Of a DNA stretch of 64,000 bases, positions 20,640 through 32,640 are shown one piece after another (position 1 is the first letter of the stretch; each line of letters begins with the position of its first letter). This stretch comes from Ramazzottius varieornatus (taxonomy: Eukaryota > Tardigrada > Eutardigrada > Parachela > Ramazzottiidae): assembly GCA_001949185.1 (NCBI GenBank), contig BDGG01000001.1, positions 8,416,733 to 8,480,732 of the forward strand, read 5' to 3'. The notes below the pieces were generated by a model. It did no database searches and was not told the DNA's origin. It saw nothing but the letters and a program-made list of their open reading frames with translations. Position numbers and translations under genes: made by a program.

Positions 20640-21960
20640 CTCTCATCAGCTGGTTTCCGTTGGCGAAGTTTCCGCTCCAAATCTTGTAGGCGTTGACCAG
20701 GATTTTCTCGCATCGCCGATGCCACGGTGGTTTCCATGCTACTTCTCAAAGGTGTTGCTGGTAACGGCGGAAGTCTAGGTCATGGAGCTGGTTCTCTTTG
20801 TCAGCTGGGCTAAGGCGGATGCTTTGAAGGAATTTCTTCTGGATGGATTCAAGCTGCCTCTGAAGAGTCTTTGTGGTGGAGAACCAAGCAGAAGAGGCGT
20901 AATCGGCAACCGATCGTACCAGACTTGTGAAGAGAAGTTGCTTTACCGCTCCGTACCGTTTAGGGAAGAGGGCGTTGATAGCGTAAAGCCTGCACTTTGC
21001 CGTGACTTTTTCCACTTGAGCTGTCCACACCATCGTGGTAGAGAACTTGACACCAAGACACTCGGCTTCGCTCACCGAGGGAACCTTCTTGCCATCAGGA
21101 ACTTGGACTTTCTTGATCTTGTCTCGAGTTTCTGCAGGTCTTGCTGGAGGGCTTTACAGTCTTCTGGGGTTTTGATGATCCGCCATAGGATGATGTCGTC
21201 TGCATACTGCATGACGAAGCACCGAAGTTTCTTGGCCAAGTTGTTGACAGCAATGATGAAAAGGATTGGACAAAGATTCGAACCTTGAGAAGTACCAGAC
21301 GGCACACCACGCTCTGACAAAAAATGGCCATCGACGACGACTCTTTGACTTCGGCCACGTAGGTAATCAGAAAAGAGGACTTTCAGCTCACCTTCAACTC
21401 CGTGATTTGACAGACTGGCAGTGATCGTGGAATGGGGAATCATATCAAAGGCTTTCGAACAGTCCAGGAGCACAGCATCTACTTCTTCCCTTCTCAGCAG
21501 GGCTTGGGTGTATTGGTGAGCCATGTGGATCAGCTGCATCTCCGTTGATCTTTGCTGTCGGAGTCCGAACTGCGAATCTGGAAGTAAACCCTTCCCATTC
21601 AAATAGTTGGTCAAATGGCTCGCTACAATCTTCTCGAACAGCTCGGAGATAGGTGGCAGAAGCGAGATAGGTCGGAACTGCGATCTTCCTTTCTCCGGGA
21701 TCGGGACGACGACAGCCTGCTTCCACAACGTTGGATACTGGCCTTGGCCGATTATCCGATTGAAGAGTCTAGCGAGCGGATACAAGATGGCCGTTCCAGC
21801 GATCTTCAGAAGACGAATTCTTGACTGATGTATTCTGCTTTCTCTTGCGGATCGACGATGTACTTTTCATCATGGCCAGGAACGGGGATAGGAGGGATGG
21901 GAACGCTGGAGGTATTCTTCTTCGCATGCGCAAGATAAGCTTTCAAAAAACTGATTACAG
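20640..21960 (-). pseudogene. Non-LTR retrotransposon (jockey/CR1-like) reverse transcriptase, 5'-truncated
   Basis: The minus-strand frame 21785-21072 holds the RT core: RPISLLPPISELFEKI, DCSKAFDMIPH, SGTSQGSNLCPILF and the catalytic YADDI box (about 21210). A one-base shift near 21105 moves the frame into 21075-20746, which carries the thumb-side sequence (ECLGVKFS, SLVRSVADYASSAW). The upstream frame (about 21960-21806, ending DPQEKAEYISQEF) is the usual pre-RT linker. No endonuclease domain precedes it. This is a typical dead-on-arrival LINE copy. A second relic of the same family lies at 53715-53940. Confidence 0.88.
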
Positions 21961-22155
21961 CCATGCACAAAACGCAAGCCAATTTGCGAAAGCATAAAGA
22001 GGCCCGGTAGTACCGGACCCTAAAACAATAAAACAATTCAAATCAGCTAAAAATCTCGGTTATTGACATCGACAATAGAATAGATCCCCTCCAAACCTCT
22101 ATGACTAGAAAAGGTTCCGAAAACAGAGGCAGCATTACCACGTTGAATATCTATA

Positions 22156-24208
22156 CTAAGCTTTTGCTTCAAAAACGAGAGATCTTGTTTCGCCGGTGGC
22201 TTCTGCTATTCTTTTGCCTATCTGCTGGATAAGGCTAGATGCTTCGTTACCGAAAACACCGAAAGTTTCGAACGCTACTGGACAGAACAGGTAGTGACCA
22301 TCCAGCTCGCGGTACTTGTGTCTCTTGAGCTCTTCCGCCTTGTTGGCGGCATAACCGGGCTGCTCCGCTGATCTTCGCAGGTATGTTTCTGCAAGAGTGT
22401 CAACACACATCCCAGACAAGACCCTTACCTTGTTGCGGCGGGATGAGCGTCAGTCCGTCAGGTCGTTTCTGGTCGTCCCTGAGGATCCCGTTGGGCTCAA
22501 GAACGTTCGGGACTTTACAGCTGATGAGGGCACGGTGGAGGGAGTCATTCAGAGCGGAATGTCTCGAATGACGTCCGGCACTCAACTGACAAGACAAGCC
22601 GTGGCGCGCCAACTCGTCGACAAGTTTTTTGCAACGATAAACATGGGGCTCAGAGAGCCTAGCCCCAAGACGCAAACAAACTGAGATGCGAAACGAGTTG
22701 TCGTCCAGCAAATTACCTAAAACAGAAATGGGTGACGCATTAAGCCATACTCCTGAGTCCTTGGCTGATACGGCAACTAGTCTGGCTCTTTCTGCTTGGG
22801 AACTAGCATCCAGAAGGGTTTGATAGTGCTGGTCAACTATCGGGATGTCCCACGCCTTCTGCGCTGATCGGCGAGTGAGAATGGGAGGCTGTGAGATACT
22901 TTGTTCCTGCCAGAGGTTCATCGCTGGCGATACTGTAATATTCACGTCGAGTTGAGGATAGATCTGTTTCATCAGATCGAAAGCCGAGTGAACGGAAGCC
23001 AAAAAGGCCGGGAGAGCCAATTCATCGACGCGTCTGATTCCTAGACTGCCCCTACTGACGGGAAGGCTTGACTGCCGCTAGACCGTGTCGTCCATTGCGA
23101 TGTTGGCGATTTTACCTGCACATTTCCGGATGGTCTCATCAAAGGCTTGAAGGGAAGCAAGGCAACTGAAAGTTGGGCTGCAACGAAGGATATACAGTAG
23201 CTTGGGTAAACTAAGGCAGTTCTTCGACAGAAACAAAGATTGGTGGGCCGAGATTTTTTCCAAGCGTGTAGTCATGAGCTCAGCTTGTCGAATCTTTTTC
23301 TCTAGGACTGGAGGGATCGCTTCGGGAAAAACTGGAGCTCCAAGTAGCGTTAGGGTCTCCTTGTCCGGAAACATTACGCCAGGGCAGAGGAGCTTCATTT
23401 TCTGGCGTGTAACTTGCTGTTGGGTAAGAGTACCTCCACAGACAACAAAGTCAAATTTGGACGTATTGAGCTCAAGGCCCAGACAAGCGCCGATCTCCAC
23501 AATGGTCTGGAAGTCCCTGCTTACCAGTTCAAAGTCTCCACCAAGCGTGGAATCGTCAAGATACCATACATTGAAGGGTGACTGCAGCGACTTGGACAGG
23601 TTCCGGGTCAGAAGACAGAACAGCAATGGCCCTAGGGGGTCTCCCTGTTGAACCCCCCGGGCGGAAGGGATGACGTGCTCGCCGTAGATGAGATTTGTTG
23701 GCGATCTGTACATCTGAAAAATAAAAGGGTTACCCTCGGGAAGGAACTTCTGGACCTCCTCGAGTAGCCTGTCTCTGTGAACGGAATTGAATGCATCCCT
23801 GAAGTCAAGTTTCAGCAAAGTTTGGCAGCCTGTCTGGCCTGAGAGGAAAGCTCTAGTGAAATGTACTGCTGCTTCGGCGCCGCTTCTAGTGCCATAGCCG
23901 AGCTGTTGGTGTCGTATAAGCTTGCCTGTAGCTTCCATCACTCGTTTACTGACGATCTTTCCCGCTAAACGCCGAAGAGTGTTACCGACCGCAATGGGCC
24001 TTATTCCCCCCGTCTTCTTCAGCAGAGCGATCAGCGAGGCACCATACAAGGTAGGGCAGACATCTTCTGGTACTTTGCCATCCAGCATCAAGCCGACCAA
24101 GTCGGCAAGTGCTTGCGCCAGCTGTAGCGACATAGGATCCCTCAGACCCCCTAGCAGGTCTTTCAGGTGCTGAGGGCGAAGACCATCAGGACCCCCAGCT
24201 GAGTCACA
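22156..24208 (-). pseudogene. LINE with C-terminal PD-type endonuclease (copy A, longest)
   Basis: The reverse transcriptase frame (24208-23078) shows GIRPIAVGNTLRRLAGKIV, KLDFRDAFNSVHRD, GVQQGDPLGPLLF and the catalytic WYLDDS box (about 23560). After a frame break at about 23050 it continues (23020-22400) into a Cys/His cluster (CKKLVDELARHGLSC) and an RPDG...WDV motif, then in 22419-22156 the conserved tail LFCPVAFETFGVFG. The Cys/His knuckle plus RPD/WD pattern is what restriction-like endonuclease LINEs carry C-terminally, so I assign it there by motif only. The upstream DNA-binding N-terminus is missing. Two further relics lie at 28580-29053 and 30900-32640. Confidence 0.85.
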
Positions 24209-24939
24209 GGGTTAACTGCTTACATCTGACATAATTTCCTCCGTGGTGTCAGTTTTGACTAGTGGTTTGTATCTTTTTTTTTGCTGTCCCTTCCTACACC
24301 GATTTGAACCGGACAGGAGCGGACAGCCCTGCACCATCATGGAAACTTAAGGCGCGAAAAAACTGAATTTTTGCCTTTAACTAAAAGAATTAAAAGAAAC
24401 TGTAAACTGCAAGTCATCGTTAACTTTCAAAATCTAGAAGTCCGAAGACCGACACTTCGAAACCTATTGCGTTGGGTTTCCATTGAATACAATTGTACGA
24501 ACAGCAAACTGCGACAAAATCATGTATGCGGACCACTGAAAAAGTACGAATAAAAATAAAACATGCGGCTGACATTACGAGGGAAAGGTTATTGAGTTAG
24601 CCATAACGACATGCGGTTGTTGAGCTAGCCACCGCTGCGGTATGTGATGGCGCACAGTCAGAGCAATAGCCAAAAAACGCGGTAGAATCAATACCGCTCT
24701 TCAAAACTGCCGTACGAGAGGCATACCGGTGTTATAAAGGCTGATAATTTCGAGAGCCGAATGAACATTTTCTTGACCGGAATGCCCATCGCAGAACTGA
24801 AACCCGCACATAATCATCCTATAAAAACACTTCGTTTGACACCAGATATTATCCACAGAACACTCAGGTAAGCTACTAGATAAAACAGCGGAACCTGCGT
24901 GAATATTCTAGCTAGAAGCTTTAGTCGTTTTCTGTTTCT

Positions 24940-26640
24940 TTACAACACGTGTGCTTTTGCAGGAGCGCTGTTCAAGACTACAATTGGGTTCGGGTCTGGT
25001 TCCTTGTCCGACGCTTTTCGCTTCACTGAGCGGGGCTTTCTACTCGGAGCGACTTTCGGAGGTTTGGGAATAGCAGCAGGAACGTGTCGAATTCTGGCTT
25101 GGCTTACTTTCGCCCTTCGACTGGCTGCTAGAGAGGCGGTTCTTGCTCTGGCTACTGCTCGATTCTTCTCCAGATGGGACTGGAAATTGTCCTCTTTGGT
25201 TAAACCTCGAGCGTCGAGGCTCAGATGCTCGTTCTTCTCGCGACGGACTTTCTTGGGCACTGCAGCAAACAGCGAAGCTTGCAGCGAAGATGCTAGAACA
25301 GCACCTGGAGTTACACCACGCTGTTTGAGCCTGATGAATTCTTTGATGTCGTCTTGATCGTTTTGGCCTGCGATGTCAAATTCAGCCATCAAAGCGTCAG
25401 CCAAACGGTCAAAGCTGGAGCGGTAGTCTTTCGGAGCGGAGTCCGCTGTCTCATCGAGAGGGGTGCGACAATGTCGAGTCTTCACAGTCGCACGAATAAC
25501 CTCAGGATTGAAAGGAAAGAGTCCCGAATTCTGGAATCCAGAGGTAAGATTCCGCCCAGGGTTGGCAAAGACATACACGATCTTTCCGGTTTCCGCCTCG
25601 AACTCCTTGATGAATTTCATCAGAGTGAAGTTGTTGATATGAGAGAAGTGTCCATCAACAGAAATCAAACTCTAAAATTATAATAAGCATGACGTCATAC
25701 GTCGAAACTAATGCATTCCAGCAAGCCCAACAGACAACTGCGTAACGATGTACTGCACAACTCATGTATTATTAGATTTCTCACCTTCAGTTTGGTGATT
25801 GCCGGCAGTACGACCATCTTGATATAGCTTGCGAAATGCATTTGATCCATAGTGCCGGAATCATTCACACCCTGGTAGCAGTGACCACCTGTGCCATCCA
25901 GACGAGATCGAACGTGACGTTTTCCGGAGAACAACGCCATAAAAGGAAGCTGGAGTCCAGCCGCGTTGCCACAAGGTAGGATAGTCACCAATTCTTTCTC
26001 TGTTCAGTCGTACTGGGAGTAAACTTGCCTCATTCCTTTCCGTCCACCGACTCTGTCGAACATTTTGGCCGTGTTGAACGCAGATTTGTCCAAGTTCCAA
26101 ACTTGATCTGGCTCGTCGAGGAATCCTCCGTTATGAAGCTCCGTCAATTTAGCGATGTACCTGTCCGCCAGCTCGTGCGTCCACTCTCGTTCCTTCTTTC
26201 GGTTATTGGCATGGGTTATTCATAATGATAGTCGTGGATGGCGCTTGAGGAATCTTCGAAAGTGCTGATCGTTGAACGCTGTGTGAATGCGGCTTGGAAA
26301 AACAGAGGAAATCCATAAGAGCTGACCAAAATCCGAATATTATCTTAAAATTGGGATAAATCAGCTTACCAAGTCGAGTATTCATCTCAATGATTGCTGC
26401 GGCACAGTGTTGTCGGTTACGGGGGGATCCCAGTATCTGTACAGCTCAACAGTAAGTCTTCCAGGGCATTTTCTTCGTGAAGAGGAATTTTAGGCTGTTT
26501 TCCATGACTTCCGGTGTGTCGACCATTCAACCGATTGTTCAGCTTCTGCCGGTTTACTTTGTACGCCTCCGCAGTTTCCCGCATTCCCCATCCCATTTCT
26601 CTCACCGCATGAACCGCTGCTTACATCGTTAACTGCGCAT
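24940..26640 (-). pseudogene. Pogo/CENP-B-type DDE transposase (degenerate, split by an intron)
   Basis: From the 5' side: an N-terminal helix-turn-helix of the psq/pogo type (GMRETAEAYKVNRQKLNNRL, about 26590-26530), a linker, the first catalytic region (VWNLDKSAFNTAKMF, about 26090), then VTILPCGNAAGLQLP and SGKRHVRSRL, and after a GT-AG gap (about 25790-25683) SVDGHFSHI with the second Asp. The third acidic region and the PPH/QPLD block are missing: the frame jumps straight to SGFQNSGLFPFNPEVI, which is normally far downstream. An in-frame TGA at 26004-26006 and other shifts confirm inactivity. A basic C-terminal tail follows to 24943. Confidence 0.83.
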
Positions 26641-26829
26641 GGAACTCTAGTGCAGTCTTCAACTTGAGAGACGCCATGTTTATTCCGACAGAGTTGATAA
26701 CAAAACTGCTGTACGAAATTTGGCCTCGGAGTGAAAAAAATAATTTTGATTGTCATTGAAAACAGCGTCGCCAGCGCCTCTAGTGGCCTTAGTTTCATTT
26801 CTGGTCCAGGCTGTCTAACATGGGATTTA

Positions 26830-27250
26830 ACAGTTTGCTGAACTGTAGATCTTGTGCATGCATTGAGAACCTAAGCCCATCGCAAGGAGCAGTGTTATTC
26901 TACTAATGGAAATAGATAATTGAAAATAGCCGAAAACTGGGACTTGAATTTTACTATAATAATTAAAATTATGAAATCGAGACGACGAATTTTACTATAT
27001 AGTAAAATTACAGTAAAATTAGACCCACAGGTCAATAGTAAAATGGGTAATTAAAATCCGTACTTGCAGCAATTGAAATAATTAAAACTTGGAAGAGCTG
27101 GGCTTCGAATTTTAATTATGGCAAGATGCCTAGCAAATCCACAGCGGATTATACCACGAAAATCCCTTAGCAAATATTATCCCGGACGAGAGCTGGTTAA
27201 TCGGTACAAGAGATGGATACGGAGCGCTGATAAATTGACGTACTCGATTA
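26830..27250. repeat. AT-rich block with repeated AATTAAAA/TTTTACTA motifs
   Basis: Low-complexity DNA rich in AATTTTACTA and AATTAAAACT. The phrase ATAGATAATTGAAAAT occurs both here (about 26907) and at about 28012, on the other side of the BED ORF. This hints that 26.9-28.1 kb is a separate insertion inside the pogo-like element. Confidence 0.45.
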
Positions 27251-27402
27251 TGCAATCTCATACCGTGAATTTGGTGCATTGATTATTCGACTTGATTTAA
27301 ATATAGTGATATCTGTTGGACACGCAGTTTGCTCTTCTTTTCCTACCGTTCCTACTTCAATTGGTATTCTTGATTCTCGGCCATATAATTTTAGCATCAG
27401 CC

Positions 27403-27762
27403 ATGACCAATCCCACGAAAAATAGTCAGGAGCGAAAAAGTCAGACAGGGCCAAGCTCCACCAAGCCGAAGAAGCAGGCTATAAAGGAGAGGAGGACTCA
27501 GCCTGGGACGACGGTGGACTTGACCGGACCGGCGGAAAATTCTCCCCCTTCGCCTTCTCCAACTACCGCGAGCGACACGAGTGTTGGAGATCCAACTGTT
27601 GGAGCTCCAACTGTCGTCAAGAAGAAGTCAGGAGCAGGAAGGCCGAAAGATTCACCGACATGGACCTTTTTCAGACATGATGAGTTGGAGGATAAGTCGG
27701 TCTGTCTCGTGGAAGGATGCTCGACCAAGCTTAAAGGAATGAATACAGGAATAATCCCGTAA
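27403..27762 (+). CDS. BED-type zinc-finger ORF inside the pogo-like element
   Basis: 119-residue frame from the ATG at 27403; upstream codons are open but lack an ATG. The N-terminal half is Lys/Ser/Thr/Pro-rich and disordered, with an AT-hook-like GAGRPKDSP. It is followed by the start of a BED finger: WTFFRHDE, then CLVEGC (two Cys) and KGMNTG. The frame stops before the expected His pair. BED fingers commonly open hAT transposases. It lies between the two TIRs of the pogo element and runs opposite to its transposase. It is either a captured gene or a truncated hAT insertion. Confidence 0.5.
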   Translation: MTNPTKNSQERKSQTGPSSTKPKKQAIKERRTQPGTTVDLTGPAENSPPSPSPTTASDTSVGDPTVGAPTVVKKKSGAGRPKDSPTWTFFRHDELEDKSVCLVEGCSTKLKGMNTGIIP

Positions 27763-28579
27763 TAATCAAAGGAAAGCCCTTGCAAACAAAAGAGATAGGA
27801 GGAAGAAGAGCTGGAGAGTGGTGCGAGAACGGCGTGGAGGACACGAGAAAATACAGACAGAAAATTTTGCTGGACATGTGAAATGACATACTATCTGAAC
27901 AAGATGACATAACAACGGACATATCCCTGCTGATTACTCGGTTAATACAAACTTACAGACGGACCATAATTAATTTAATTTTAATTAGAGATCCAGATGT
28001 AATTAAAATTAATAGATAATTGAAAATTAAGCCAATCCAAACCTACAACAATTAAAACTACGGTTTGAGGAAAAATTTTACTAATTGTAATAGACATTAA
28101 AATTCCAAAACCATTAGTAGAACAACACTGGCAAGAAGTACCATTCGACAGCCCGTCATTTTCTCTGTCGAATCATCCAAACATGTGTTAGAATATGTCA
28201 GATAGAACGGGCGAAAACAGATGGCTAACTTAGCAACCGAAGGTTCTTATGGCTAACTCAATGACCTCTCCCTCGTACTGTAGGATATAATTCGAACACC
28301 CCACTTTTTCCATGAAAGAAAACTGATAGCGATGAAAAGCCAGATACGTAGTAGACTGACTCCAGCTACAAATTCAGACGTGTGAGCTATTACGAATCCA
28401 CAAGCAATGTCGAGGACTTGCTATTCTGTAACGAGAGAACTTTCAAAATGGCGTCAACGTTAGTTATACTAACGTTAACTCTCATTTTTCTTGGTGAGTG
28501 CTGTCAGGACAACCACACAGAACCGAGAAAATCACTGCCGGAACGTGTTTGGCATGTCAGTTGTCAACAATGCCAGGGC

Positions 28580-29053
28580 CTCCACCGTGAGGTCTTTCCG
28601 GTACAGTGGGCGTAAGCCGATAGTACCTCAAATCCAGCTCAAAACTCCCTTCGACGAGCACACCCTTGGGTTACCTAAAGGAGTGCACCAAGGCATCCCG
28701 TTGGGACTAACGCGTTCGTGCCTCGTGATCGGGTACTTCACCGAACCCTGGGCACAACCGCTTAACGTTCGGTACCTCGATGACGGTACCACTGGTGGTA
28801 AAACTTTTCTGTTTTATCTGACTTACAGGTCGTAATGGAAGAGGGGAAAAAGTTTAGACTGGAGCCGAATTCATCGAAAAGAGAGCCATCGGTATTCGGC
28901 GGTTCGCTTCGGGAACTCAGGCCAGCAAACAAGAAGAAAATAGCCGCTGTTTGCGGAGGCATTCCGTTTCAGTCGAGGAGAGACGTGAGTCTTTTAGGTG
29001 CACCGCTGGTGGAAGATAGTCTGATGGAAGCCATCAAAGCCAACACGAGTTAA
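28580..29053 (+). pseudogene. LINE with PD-type endonuclease, RT fragment (copy B)
   Basis: Plus-strand relic of the family at 22-24 kb: GVHQGIPLG (normally GVQQGDPLG), RYLDDGTTGG around 28770, then after a frame change FRLEPNSSKREPSVFGGSL and VCGGIPFQSRRDVSLLGAPL. The catalytic YLDD remains but the surrounding RT is shortened and shifted. It begins only about 300 bases right of the pogo element. Confidence 0.8.
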
Positions 29054-30899
29054 ATTAACTTGGTCTACTATCAGGGGCGGAAGTATGACTTGTTACTTCC
29101 CCGGCGAAGATTTCAAAAACTTTTCTTGACTGCCAACCTCGGGTTATCCACCCATCCTAGCACGGTACTTCACTCAGTTTTTCGGCAGCGGATGCATGCC
29201 TTTACTGTAGGAGCATAGGGGAAGAGGAAAGATAAACTCCCCGCAGCCTCTCTGGAGGAAATTGTTTTTTCACGTTGGGGGTGCTCTAATTTCTCGACGT
29301 GGTGATAATCCTTTAGTACTACTGTAGGTCCTCTCTTCCTCAAGTGTGAAGGAGAGTTTCCAGATCCGCCTTCTGCAGTTTTGCGGAAGTGTTTTGTTCA
29401 ATGTGTACTCTAGAGCTGACTCCCAGTGTTGGTGCTTTGAGTGGACTGAACAATTCGTTTAGTGAACGGCCACTTTTCTCATAATTCTCCCTCGTACCAG
29501 AGAGGTCTAGTCAGCAGCTACAGTTATGCCGGGCATAAAGATTTCACAGCGGTCTAGACTTCAAAATAGTAACCAGACAGTAGCCATAATTTTCATTTGG
29601 TGCCGCTCACGATTCGAAATTTTCCACGCTGCTTCCGCTATTTTGAAACATTCCGACTGTTGCTTCAGACCGTTCTACAGAGCCCACTTATCGTGGCTGG
29701 CAACAATGTGATCTGAGATCGGTTCGCTCTCGTTGAGAACCGGGAGGGTAAATAAGGGCAAAACCTTGCGTTATTTGTAAGGGGCGCGAAGTAAACGGGG
29801 TATCCGATTCTCTAATCTTATTGCCTTCCCCTTTTGTCTAAATGTCCAGCGAGGATTTAATAAGATACCTTGAAGTCTTGTAAGGGTTTCACAACAATTC
29901 TGGAAGAATCGGATTCAACAAACTCCCCGAGCACGTTGTTGTCCACCTTCAGTTTCGGTCTTTCGTAGAAGTGGATTCTGAGCAAAAAATCTTCAGAGCG
30001 TAGGAGAATTACCCAACCTCCCAGGGCATGCTGCTTACCTGCTTTGCGCCAAAACATGGAGCATATCTTCTTGTCCGGTTAAGATGCGTTGAGGCCTCGA
30101 AAAGATTCAGTGTTCAATGACCCAAAATTTTGGTTCTCCGCGATTCAGACAATACTATTCCTGCCTTTCTGCCGAGCTGAGGAACTCAGAACAGTAGAAT
30201 GTCAAACGGTGGCCAGGAGTTGGCCAAGTGAGAGAAAAAAGACTTCGAGACAAAAGAACAAGGGGGAGCGTAACCATGATTTTCTGAAGTTGACGTGTTC
30301 CCAGGGATAACAAGTCATGCATCCTCACCTGATATAACCTCCACCTGCTATTTTCTCCCAATGCCCTCTTCCTGTTCAAGAATCGCCTTCCCACTATTTC
30401 CCCACTTTTCTAGGCATCCCGCGGTACCTTCCGATCTGGAAGGTGCCGTGGGTGCGGTCAGAGTTCGATCAGGCGGTTTCCGTAGTTTTTCTCTGTGGGA
30501 CAGCTGCGTAATTCTTGAGTCTGCTGGAGATGCGAAAGGCTGGGATGCAGTTTTTCATTATTAAGATATTGAAATGGGTATTCCCGTTGTATTACAGTAC
30601 TGTAAAAATTCGCTCAACACATTATCGCACAAGCGAAGTACAGACCCGGTCCTGCTTTACTGCCTGTTCAACCCCCCACAGGGGTGCATCATCACGTACA
30701 TGTACGTACTGCGCGGACGCAGCGGATTTTATGGACTGTTTGTCATATCTGTATCGCTACGAAACAACAAATAAGCGTTACATTGATTCACCCTTCTTCA
30801 CATCCAAAACGGAAACGTCTCGTCCAGACCTTTCACATCTTTCACAGTACTGAGGACGGAATGACAACTGCGACGAAGAATATCTATCAACACTCGCTG
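29054..30899. other. No gene recognised
   Basis: Short non-conserved frames only. The first 150 bases may be the eroded 3' part of LINE copy B. Confidence 0.4.
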
Positions 30900-32640
30900 C
30901 TTGAAAAACTGAAAAGATCAAGCCCCGCCGGTTATTTCTGCCATCTTTCTGCCGAACGGATCCCAAACAGCTCCGTCGCGCAGGGTCCTCATGGTCCGAG
31001 GGTCTCCAGACCAACAGGGTAGAACAGGAACTGATCGCGATGTTTCGATACTTAGTAATCTTTCTTCTTTCGGCGGCATCAGCAGCTGATCCGGCTTTAA
31101 CAGTCGACATGGCGAAGTTGGTTAAGGCCAAGGCGTCAACCACAGTCGCGTCCCAGACGATGTGCTTAGCTTTCTTCCATGGAACTTGCGTCATGTCATC
31201 CGGTCGGCTCTTGTCATTCCGGAACATCCTTGAAGGTCTAAGGATGGCAGGTATCTGTCAAGGCACGTATAAGCGACTCGTTTAGTACGCTTTGTCGGCT
31301 GTAACGACCGCCACTAAAGTTGCAGCTCAAACCGTGCTGACCGTATTCATCCACGTAGGCTCCGCAGCGGCACATTCGAGAGCGACATAGCTTTGCTCCT
31401 AGACGTACACCGATGCTGAAACGAAGACAGTTGTTGTCCAAGAGGTTCCCGAAGCGACAACGACGGAAGTGCGTGGAGCCCGAAGCCCGCGTTCTTGTCT
31501 GGAACAGCAAGCAGGTCGCGGTTTATTATTGTTCGAAGCGTTTTTACTAGGCTCTCGTAAATTTCTTTGAGAAGAGGCATGTCTCAGGCTTTCTGTTCGC
31601 GGCGTAGCTCGGAAACAGGGACTTCAGCTGTCGCAAGTAGGCTCCACTTGGCCACGGCGCGGTTCGTTCCGCTGTCCAGATCAGCTTCGGGCAGGATGTT
31701 GAGCACCAGTCAATGTACGGAATGGATCGATGCCAAGAAGGCGGAAACCGCGACCCCTTCTGTACGACGAATGCCTGACCAATCTATACTGACCGGAATT
31801 GATGCTTGTCGCCACGGACCGGAAGTCATCTCAGCGTTGAAGATCTCCGCTAGACTTGCGGCACCACCTCGTCGAACTCTTCCAGTACCCATAAGACCTT
31901 CCAGAAAGGAGAATACCACAAAATGTAGAGAAGCTTCGGGAGGCAGAGACAGTTCTCCAGCAGGAAGAGGGCCTGGTGGGCAAACACCAATTTGAGGTTT
32001 AATAAACCAGCTTAGTCTTACTTGTTCTTGCCCGGACGGCTTCTTCCAGACCCTTTCCCATCAGCGTTGCACCCAAACTGCTGAGGCCGCTCCTGGAGGG
32101 GAATAGGATACCTGGGTACACAATCGCTGCTGCGTCTTCGCTGGCTTGACGCCCTTGAAGCGAGCCTCCAAACAATACCGGCTTACACTTGGTTGGGTTC
32201 AATTCGAGTCCCAGTGTCTTCTCTTCTTCCCTCACCACCTGCAAACCAGGCGAGACAGGGCTAATCTCAAAACATCGGCACCATCGTCAAGGTACCAGAC
32301 ATTCAGTGGAGACTGGAGCCTCGCGGTACGCATTCTGCGACAAGACAGAACAGAAGAGGTCCCAAAGGATCGCCCTGCTGTACACCTCTCGCGGACTCAA
32401 GAGTGTGCTGGCCTAAAAGAAACTTGGAATGATGTCTGTAAGACTGCCAGACAAACGAGTAGTAAGCTGGCATGGTATATTCGACGACACGTAACATGGC
32501 ACCCCGGTGTATGGTATTGAAGGCCTTGCGGAAGTCAAGCTTGAGAAGGACTTAGTTCCGTTTCTTCCCTCTTCCAGGAAACTCGAGAGAACGTGAACTG
32601 CAGCTTTGGCTCCACCTCTCATTCTACAGTCTGCCTGTTC
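30900..32640 (-). pseudogene. LINE with PD-type endonuclease (copy C, multiply frameshifted)
   Basis: Minus-strand pieces in family order: RGGAKAAVHVLSSFL (about 32610), SARGVQQGDPLGPLLFCL (about 32360), LGLELNPTKCKPVLFGGSL (about 32190), the joint region around 31870 and 31520, the Cys/His knuckle CRCGAYVDEYGQHGLSC (about 31350) and VWDATVVDAL (about 31160). At least five frame changes and the loss of the YLDD stretch make it inactive. It preserves the same architecture as copy A, which supports reading the C-terminal module as part of the element. Confidence 0.83.

Larger units (their letters stand above)
24578..28275. mobile_element. 3.7 kb pogo-like DNA transposon with 54-base TIRs and TA target duplication
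   Basis: The left end 24578-24631 (CGAGGGAAAGGTTATTGAGT...) and the inverted right end 28222-28275 match at about 45 of 54 positions. Each TIR contains the motif TTGAGTTAGCCA, with a second, diverged copy further in. Both ends are bordered by TA (24576-24577 and 28276-28277), the duplication expected of the Tc1/mariner/pogo group. Inside lie a degenerate minus-strand DDE transposase and a plus-strand BED-finger ORF set in AT-rich DNA. Confidence 0.82.

Noticed and set aside
27403-27762. BED ORF and the hAT tail at 61985-62347 as two ends of one hAT element
   Set aside because: They are 34 kb apart with many unrelated elements between, and the BED ORF lies within pogo TIRs.
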